From assembly GCA_049518415.1 (NCBI GenBank), contig JBEKRX010000018.1, positions 18,369-82,368 on the forward strand: 64,000 nucleotides of DNA. Direction: 5' to 3'. This DNA is from CAVQND01 sp049518415. Its GTDB lineage: Bacteria > Verrucomicrobiota > Verrucomicrobiia > Limisphaerales > UBA8199. The translations under genes and the position numbers were made by a program. The notes under the pieces were generated by a model, which was not told the DNA's origin, made no database searches, and worked only from the letters and a program-made list of their open reading frames with translations. Shown here one piece after another: positions 16,514 to 22,699 of the stretch. How positions within the stretch are numbered: position 1 is the stretch's first letter; the number at the start of each line of letters is the position of its first letter.

Positions 16514-18868
16514 TCATTTCGTTTCGGCGATGGTTTGCACCAGCTTCTTCAGTTCGGCCAAGTTTTGCTTCAAGGCTTCAATTTCCGCCGCCTGCTCCCG
16601 AATCCTTGCTTCTTTCTCCTCCACCTTCTGATTCAAGCCCTGAATGGCCGCCAGCGCCACGCCGTCAGCGTCGCTGGTGCTGATGTGGCGGTCGTCTTCG
16701 CCCACGGCAAAGCTCGCCGCAAAATCCTGCGCCATCGGGCCGATATGATGAATGTCCGCCGGCTGGCTCTTCAGGTTCCAGGTCGTGATGGGCAGCGCCG
16801 CTACTTTTTCGAGGACGGCGCGGCAGTCCACCAGCGCGAAGTTGTCTTTGAGATTGCGGTCGCTGGCCACATTCCACGCATTGGCGCCGGGCGCCAGTTG
16901 CACGCCGACGGTGGCGCCGGCGTTGGAGAAGAAGCGCACGCCGCCCGCAGAACGCGCGGTGAACTGGTTGTTGGCTGTCGAAGTAATGTCCCCGCTCGAT
17001 ACGCTGCCGTCCCCCCACACGAAGGCGCCGTCGTGGAGGGCCTTGGCCGCCTGACCCGCGGCGAAACTGCCCATGCCGCCCGCGATATTCCAGGCGCCGC
17101 CGGGCACGGTCGCATACCAGTTGGTGGCCGAGTTATTGTGGCCGCCGGCGGCGGTGCTGCGCGAGCCGCTGGCGATATTCTGCGTGCCCCCGGCGATGAC
17201 TGAGCCGGCGCCGCTGGCTACGTTACCCAGGACCGTGGACCCATCGTAGCCGCCGCCGCCAATGAAGGCGCCGGCGCCATCCGCCTCATTACGGATGCCG
17301 CCGCCGACAGTGGCGTAGATCCCGCCCACGACCCTGTTGGTCATCCCGCCGCCGATGGTGGCCCCCGCCCCCATGACATAGTTCGCCGTGCCTCCGCCGA
17401 TGGTTGTCCACGCCGTAGAAACATAGCCATCCCAGCCGGAAAGGTTGTGAGCGCCGCCCCCGACGAAGTCCTGCCGGCCCGCCCAGTTGTCCACGCCGCC
17501 GGCCACGGTCCCATATCCTCCGGAGACCTGATTGGACTCTCCGCCGCTGATCGTGCCGAACACGGAGTTGGTGTAGAACCCGAGCTCACTCCAGCTCACG
17601 TCCGACCAAATGAAGTTGGCGTGACCGCCGCCAATCGTCGAATAGCTGCCCAGGGCCTGATTGGCCAGGCCGCCGCCGACAGACGCGTAGCTGCCAGTGC
17701 CGGTGGCACCGTCGCCGGCACTGTTGTTCTGCCCTCCGGCCACCGCGGCGAACCTGCTGCTGACCGAGTTGCTCATCCCGCCGCCGACGACGCCACCGGT
17801 GCGTGCCGTGGCGATGAGGTTGCCTAGTCCGCCGCCAATCGCGGCGTAGTCGGCATTGGTGCCGATCAGATTCGAGTCGCCGCCGGCGATGACGGTAGCA
17901 TCGCCGTCGTACTGAATGCGGTTGGCGTACCCGCCGAGAATCGCAGCATTATATCCAAAGGGCTCGATCACATTGTTCTGACCGCCGCCGATGAAACCCA
18001 AATGGGCGCCGTAGCCGCTGGCCAGGCCTTGGACTTGGTTGCTCTGGCCGCCGGCGATGGTGCTAAAGACGGCGTTGTTCTGGATCAAGTTGCCCCAGCC
18101 GCCGCCGATGGTCGCGCCGTAGGTGGCCACGGAGTTATTGGCCGCCCCGCCGATCACGTTGGGTCCGGAGGCATTGGGCTCCAGCCTGAACGCCCGGGCG
18201 CCATTGACCCACAGTTCCAGGGGCTGGTTGTCCGTCGTGCCGACGAAGTTCACGCCCGGTGTCGTGCCGGCGTTTCCACCAATTTTCCAGGCGTTGCCTA
18301 AGGCAGCAGGGGGCACCGTGCCGCTGGTGAGTTGCGACGCGTTCAAGCCGGTCAACCCGCTGCCGTTGCCGGCGATGGTGTTGCCCGCATTGTTCAACGT
18401 GAGGGGATTGCCGTATGTGCCGCTGAGGTCTCCGCTTGGAATGTTGCCGGTCAGGCCCGCCGCGTTCGCGCCTTCGGCGAAGATGGCATAGGGCATCGGG
18501 GTCAACTGCTGGCGCGGCGTCAGCGAGGTGAACGCGCCGCCGCCATTGCTCCGTACGCCGATGTTCAGCCAGTTGCTGCCGCCGGTGAACACCCTGGCGC
18601 CGAAATCCACCATGGTCGTCAACAAACCGTTGCTGACGGCGACCGCGGTATTGGTGACCGGCCCGGCGAGGCTGCTGCCGCCCGTGCTGGCGTTAAACAG
18701 CGAGAATGTCAGGTCATAGCTGCCGTCGGCAGGATTGGTGCCGTCATTCAGCCGGCCTTGATACATGAACGCCGTACCTTGGGCGTGGGCGCTTGAGAAT
18801 TGCGAGTTGAGGGTGGAAAGCGCCAGCAGTGCCAGCGCGGTGAACAGATGATTCAATTGGGTTTTCAC
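16514..18868 (-). CDS. Secreted fibre-like protein: beta-roll repeats plus S74 intramolecular chaperone domain
   Basis: 784 residues with a signal peptide (HLFTALALLALSTLNSQFSSAHAQ). Residues about 30-140 form an N-terminal domain (FMYQGRLNDGTNPADGSYDLTFSLFN). Then come 20 or so short repeats of the type (A)TIGGGxxNxI/V, as in YadA-like trimeric adhesin heads (about 240-600). The C-terminal part has the peptidase S74 core SDRNLKDNF with Ser669 and Lys674 as the predicted Ser-Lys self-cleavage pair, and ends in a coiled coil (VEEKEARIREQAAEIEALKQNL). S74 domains help trimer folding and then cut themselves off. The protein is likely a cell-surface trimeric fibre. It has no phage neighbours. Confidence 0.8.
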   Translation of the reverse strand: MKTQLNHLFTALALLALSTLNSQFSSAHAQGTAFMYQGRLNDGTNPADGSYDLTFSLFNASTGGSSLAGPVTNTAVAVSNGLLTTMVDFGARVFTGGSNWLNIGVRSNGGGAFTSLTPRQQLTPMPYAIFAEGANAAGLTGNIPSGDLSGTYGNPLTLNNAGNTIAGNGSGLTGLNASQLTSGTVPPAALGNAWKIGGNAGTTPGVNFVGTTDNQPLELWVNGARAFRLEPNASGPNVIGGAANNSVATYGATIGGGWGNLIQNNAVFSTIAGGQSNQVQGLASGYGAHLGFIGGGQNNVIEPFGYNAAILGGYANRIQYDGDATVIAGGDSNLIGTNADYAAIGGGLGNLIATARTGGVVGGGMSNSVSSRFAAVAGGQNNSAGDGATGTGSYASVGGGLANQALGSYSTIGGGHANFIWSDVSWSELGFYTNSVFGTISGGESNQVSGGYGTVAGGVDNWAGRQDFVGGGAHNLSGWDGYVSTAWTTIGGGTANYVMGAGATIGGGMTNRVVGGIYATVGGGIRNEADGAGAFIGGGGYDGSTVLGNVASGAGSVIAGGTQNIASGSRSTAAGGHNNSATNWYATVPGGAWNIAGGMGSFAAGQAAKALHDGAFVWGDGSVSSGDITSTANNQFTARSAGGVRFFSNAGATVGVQLAPGANAWNVASDRNLKDNFALVDCRAVLEKVAALPITTWNLKSQPADIHHIGPMAQDFAASFAVGEDDRHISTSDADGVALAAIQGLNQKVEEKEARIREQAAEIEALKQNLAELKKLVQTIAETK

Positions 18869-19229
18869 AATTTGGTTTGGACAGATTTAGATTTTATGTG
18901 AACACAGGTTTCGAGGTGGCTACTGCTTCAAGCGGAAGAAGAGACGGGATGCTTGCGTCCGTCCAGCACCTCGGTAAACTGCGGGGCATGAGATGCACGC
19001 TTGGTTTCCCTGGTGGTTTCACCGGCCAGACTGTTTTCCGTTCCATTGTGTTGTGTGGGGTGACAGTAGCTTATTTGGTAGCAATCTGGCAACGTCTGTT
19101 TTGCGCGACTTTTGTAATGCCTTGTAAATCAACGTGATGTTCTTGTGGGCGCGTGGCGGAATTGGCAGACGCGCAGGACTCAGGACACTCCGCAGTCCGC
19201 GCTCCGCACTCAAAACACTTCGCGCTTAA
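18869..19229. other. 361-base intergenic junction
   Basis: Upstream region of the divergent S74 gene and the BatA-type gene. It holds the tRNA-Leu fragment at 19150 and, after it, a low-complexity run of CTCCGCAGTCCGCGCTCCGC type (19188-19214) like the GTCCGAAGTCCG runs near 59226 and 63765. No coding frame was supported. Confidence 0.5.
19150..19187 (+). tRNA. 5' fragment of a tRNA-Leu gene
   Basis: GCGCGTGGCGGAATTGGCAG followed by ACGCGCAGGACTCAGGAC reads as the acceptor 5' strand, D-arm (GGCGGAATTGGCAGACGCG is diagnostic of tRNA-Leu) and anticodon arm start with CAG in the loop. The 3' anticodon stem does not pair, and no variable arm or TpsiC arm follows. The gene is therefore truncated after about 38 bases and not functional as it stands. 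Confidence 0.5.
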
Positions 19230-21071
19230 ATGCACTTTCTAGCCCCAGCCGCCCTGGCCTTCGCCGCCGCCATCCCGGTGGTGATCGTCTTTTACCTGCT
19301 CAAGCGCAAGCGGGTGGTGAAGCTGGTCTCGAGCACCTTGCTCTGGCACAGGTTCCTGTCCGAGACCCAGGCCAGCGCGCCCTTTCAAAGGCTGCGCAAG
19401 AACTGGCTGCTGCTGCTGCAACTCATCCTGCTGGCCCTGGCCGTCTTCGCGCTGTCGCGGCCCTATTTCGCCGCCAAAGTCAAACCCGCCGAGTTGCGCG
19501 TCATCATCCTCGATGCCTCGGCCTCCATGCAGGCCACCGATGAATCGCCCTCGCGTTTCGACAAGGCCCGCGCCGAGGCGCTCAAATGGGTCGACAGCCT
19601 CGCCGGCAACGACCAGATGGTGATTCTGCTGGCCGGCGCCAATGCCGAGGTCAAGCAATCCGCCACCAGCGAGAAGGCCTTGTTGCGCCGCGCCTTGCAG
19701 GCCTGTGTCTGCTCCGATTCCCCCACGCGCCTGCTCTCGGCGCTCAGGATGGCCGAGTCCCTCGTGCGCGACCAGCGCAATGCCGAGGTCCATTTGTTCA
19801 GCGACGGCGCCGCCCCGGAGTTGACCCAGTTCGAGAGCAAGAACAAACCGCTGCCCTTGATTTATCATCGCGTCGGCAAGGACGCCAACAACCTCGGCAT
19901 CACCGGGCTGGACGTGCGCGCCAATCCCGAGGACCCCCGCCAGCGGGCCGTCTATGCCAACATCGCCAATTTCTGGACCAACCGCCTGGAGACCGAAGTC
20001 GAGTTGCTATTCGAGGAGCGCCTGCTGGAAACCCGCCCGCTGACCATCCCCGCCGGCGAAACCTCGCCCCAGGTCTTTATCGCCGGCCAATCCCGCGATG
20101 GCGTCTTCACCGTGCGGCTCACGGCCAAGGACGACCTCCTGGCCGATAACCAGGCCTCCATCGTGAGCCTGTTGCCCAAGCCGGTCAAGGTCCTGCTCCT
20201 GACGCGCGGCAACCGGTTCCTGGAAAAGGCCTTGCGCGCCGCTCCCAATGTCCAACTGGCCGTCGCGGCCAATCTGACCCTCCCGCCCGCCGGGTTCGAT
20301 TTCGTCGTGCTCGACGATGTGGTTCCGGCGCTTTGGCCGCCCGGCAACGTCCTGGCCATTCATGTCCTGAACACCAACTGGGTCGAGAACGTCACCAGCG
20401 TCGACGCGCCCCCGATTGTCGACTGGCGCAGTTCACATCCGCTGATGCGTTATGCCGGGTTTGATAATGTCCAGGTCAAGGAAAGTTTTACCGCCCGCAC
20501 GCCGACCTGGGCGGTCTCGCTGGCCGACGCCCCGCAGGCCTCCCTCATGCTGGCAGGCGAACTGGGCCGGCAGCGCATCGTCTGGATCGGCTTCGACTTC
20601 CTCGAAAGCAATTGGCCTTTGCGCATCTCCTTCCCCATCTTCATCGCCAATGCCGTCGAGTGGCTCAACCCCGCCAACGCCCAGGGCGGCCAGTTGCTGG
20701 TCAAGGCCGGCGAGGCCTTCCGGCTGGCTTTGTCGCGCCCGGAGACCAGCGCCCAAGTGACCCTGCCCGGCGGCCAGACCAAGGCCTGGCCGCTCGATCC
20801 GAACGCCAGCGAATTCGTCTTTGGCGACACCTTTAAGCAGGGCGTCTATCGGCTGCGCCTCGGCACCAATGAAACCGTGTTCTGCGTCAACCTGCTCGAC
20901 GCCGCCGAGAGCAACATCAAGCCCCGCGACGAACTCCAACTGGGCAAATACTCCAAGGTCCAGGCCACCTCCATGCAACGCGCGAACATGGAAGTCTGGC
21001 GCACGATTGTCGGCCTGGCCCTGCTCGTCCTGCTGGGCGAATGGTGGTACTACCATCGGAGGACCGTGTGA
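19230..21071 (+). CDS. BatA-type VWA membrane protein
   Basis: 613 residues. The N-terminal BatA domain with two membrane helices (FLAPAALAFAAAIPVVIVFYLL; WLLLLQLILLALAVFAL) is followed by a VWA domain starting at VIILDASASM, with the metal-binding DASAS at 95-99. There is a long beta-rich middle part and a C-terminal helix (IVGLALLVLLGEWWYYH). This topology matches aerotolerance BatA-like proteins, known partners of MoxR and DUF58. It lies 3.4 kb downstream of the DUF58 gene on the same strand, separated by the minus-strand S74 pair, so the ancestral cluster looks interrupted. Confidence 0.85.
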   Translation: MHFLAPAALAFAAAIPVVIVFYLLKRKRVVKLVSSTLLWHRFLSETQASAPFQRLRKNWLLLLQLILLALAVFALSRPYFAAKVKPAELRVIILDASASMQATDESPSRFDKARAEALKWVDSLAGNDQMVILLAGANAEVKQSATSEKALLRRALQACVCSDSPTRLLSALRMAESLVRDQRNAEVHLFSDGAAPELTQFESKNKPLPLIYHRVGKDANNLGITGLDVRANPEDPRQRAVYANIANFWTNRLETEVELLFEERLLETRPLTIPAGETSPQVFIAGQSRDGVFTVRLTAKDDLLADNQASIVSLLPKPVKVLLLTRGNRFLEKALRAAPNVQLAVAANLTLPPAGFDFVVLDDVVPALWPPGNVLAIHVLNTNWVENVTSVDAPPIVDWRSSHPLMRYAGFDNVQVKESFTARTPTWAVSLADAPQASLMLAGELGRQRIVWIGFDFLESNWPLRISFPIFIANAVEWLNPANAQGGQLLVKAGEAFRLALSRPETSAQVTLPGGQTKAWPLDPNASEFVFGDTFKQGVYRLRLGTNETVFCVNLLDAAESNIKPRDELQLGKYSKVQATSMQRANMEVWRTIVGLALLVLLGEWWYYHRRTV

Positions 21072-21125
21072 CGAGCGCCAATTGGCCATCGCTAATCAAG
21101 GCCCCGGCGCCTCTTGGCCTGGTTA

Positions 21126-21647
21126 CGGGAGCACTTCACTTTTTTGGGTGGTCCCTCCCAACCTTAATCCTAATCTTAATCCTAATCCTAATCTCCGTCG
21201 TGCAACCGCCAATCAGAATTGGCTTTGATTAACCCCACGAGCATGGAAACAATTCTGCGCAGCCGCTCTTTCCCGGAGACGACCACACTCAACTCACACC
21301 GGCCTTGGGAGGCCAGAACATCCAGCGCCGCCGCACGCTCCAAAGCCGACCCGCGCGAAATATCAAAAAATCGGCAACGATCAGGTGAGGTGAACTTTCC
21401 GTTGCCTTCGGCAAGGTTCAGCACGATCGAGGTACTGGCCCGATCCAATTGGTCACGCACGGCGACCGATTTGGGCAGCTTTTGCAGCAGGGGCTCGAGC
21501 CAGGCGACGAAGGCCAGAGACTCCTGATAAACGTCCAGTTTCTCATGGTCGAAGAGGCGATTCATTTGGATTAAGATTAAGATTAGGATTAGGATTAAGA
21601 TTAGGATTGAGAGGCAGAAAGGCGACCAAGAAAATGAAATGCGCCCC
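21126..21647. mobile_element. Element carrying an S23 four-helix-bundle gene, with inverted ends and TTAGGA arrays
   Basis: Ends 21126-21147 (CGGGAGCACTTCACTTTT...) and 21626-21647 are imperfect inverted repeats (17 of 22). Just inside each is a tandem array of 6-base units mixing TTAGGA and TTAAGA (21163-21195 and 21567-21611), arranged as mirror copies around the S23 gene. A shorter copy with the same ends lies at 45094-45269. No transposase is inside, so movement would need help from elsewhere. Confidence 0.6.
21188..21565 (-). CDS. Four-helix-bundle protein, S23 (23S rRNA intervening-sequence protein) family
   Basis: 125 residues from ATG at 21565. The open frame upstream of this start consists only of the repetitive array (translating as LILILI) and is not part of the gene. 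Family signatures are FDHEKLDVYQESLAFVAWLE, DQLDRASTSIVLNLAEGNGK and RFFDISRGSALERAAALDVL, in the usual order and at the usual length of 115-130. Known proteins of this family form pentameric helical bundles, bind nucleic acid, and include the Avd partner of diversity-generating reverse transcriptases. Their cellular role outside that is unclear. The stop codon sits inside the second tandem array. It is transcribed against its neighbours. Confidence 0.9.
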   Translation of the reverse strand: MNRLFDHEKLDVYQESLAFVAWLEPLLQKLPKSVAVRDQLDRASTSIVLNLAEGNGKFTSPDRCRFFDISRGSALERAAALDVLASQGRCELSVVVSGKERLRRIVSMLVGLIKANSDWRLHDGD

Positions 21648-21682
21648 TCGGTTATTCCAACGGTAATCGAAATCAGCAATCA

Positions 21683-22699
21683 ATGACTAACCGCAATCCA
21701 GAGCCGAACCCGGAGCGCAAGTGGCCGAGGGATGAATTCGCCCGGCACGAAGTGTTCAGCCAGGTTTGGCTGGTCTGGGGCGGCCTGCTCATTGCCGCGT
21801 TAGCGGTGCTCTGCACCGCGGTTGTCCCGCTCCTGACCAAGGCAAGACACCAGGTCGTCGCCTATTGCGCCCAGGACGAAGACTACGCCGAGCCTATCCT
21901 GCGCGACTTCCAGAAGGAAACCGGCATCAAGGTCCGCGCCGTTTATGACAGCGAAGCGGTCAAGACCGTGGGTCTGGCCAACCGCTTGCTGGCGGAGCGG
22001 GCGCATCCCCAATGCGACGTGTTTTGGGGCAACGAAGAAATGCGCACCCGCCGCCTGGCGGCCCTGAACGTCTTCCGCCAGACCAACGGCTGGGCCGCCT
22101 TCGGCTATCGCAGCCGCCGCCTCGTCATCAATACCAACCGCCTTTCCCTTTTCTCCCCTCCCCGTTCCCTGGCCGAGTTGACCAACGCCGGCTGGCGCGG
22201 CAAGGTCGCCCTGGCCATGCCCCAATTCGGCACCACCTCCACCCATTTCCACGCCTTGCGCCAGGCCTGGGGCCAGGAGCCGTGGCTCGCCTGGTGCCGC
22301 GGCCTGGCCGCCAACAAACCGTTCCTCGTCGATGGCAATTCGCTCGTCGTAAGATTCGTCGGCAGCGCCGAGGCCTGGGTCGGCCTGACCGATTCGGATG
22401 ACATCGCCGCCGGCCAGCGCGACGGATTGCCCGTCGCCGCCCTGCCCATGTCCCAGGAAACCCTCCTCATCCCCAATACCGTCGCCGTGACCCGGGGCGC
22501 GCCGCACCCGGAGGCCGCCCAGCGACTTTTCGACTACCTCCAGCGCCCCGAGGTGGTGGAACGCTTGGTCACCGCCCGCGCGCTCGAAGGCCTTTCAGCC
22601 AGCGCCGTCTCGACGCCGACCTTGAAAGTGTCCTGGGACAGCCTCCTCCGCGACCTCCAAGGCACGACGGCCAAACTGAACGAAATCTTTTTGAGATGA
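21683..22699 (+). CDS. ABC transporter substrate-binding protein, iron(III)-type
   Basis: 338 residues. An uncleaved-looking N-terminal anchor (VWLVWGGLLIAALAVLCTAVVPLL) is followed by the two-lobed binding fold: VVAYCAQDEDYAEPILRDFQKETGIKVRAVYDSEA, then DVFWGNEEMRTRRLAALNVF, and the hinge region WRGKVALAMPQFGTTSTHF. These segments match the FbpA/FutA-type extracellular solute-binding family, known for Fe3+ or related substrates. The permease gene starts within its stop codon. No ATP-binding subunit lies nearby. Confidence 0.85.
   Translation: MTNRNPEPNPERKWPRDEFARHEVFSQVWLVWGGLLIAALAVLCTAVVPLLTKARHQVVAYCAQDEDYAEPILRDFQKETGIKVRAVYDSEAVKTVGLANRLLAERAHPQCDVFWGNEEMRTRRLAALNVFRQTNGWAAFGYRSRRLVINTNRLSLFSPPRSLAELTNAGWRGKVALAMPQFGTTSTHFHALRQAWGQEPWLAWCRGLAANKPFLVDGNSLVVRFVGSAEAWVGLTDSDDIAAGQRDGLPVAALPMSQETLLIPNTVAVTRGAPHPEAAQRLFDYLQRPEVVERLVTARALEGLSASAVSTPTLKVSWDSLLRDLQGTTAKLNEIFLR

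Noticed and set aside
16514..18868. Prophage tail fibre
   Set aside because: Has a signal peptide and no phage genes nearby.
21163..21195. TTAGGA-type array as a telomere or replication terminus
   Set aside because: Only a few units, mixed with TTAAGA, inside a chromosome and paired with an inverted array around a gene.
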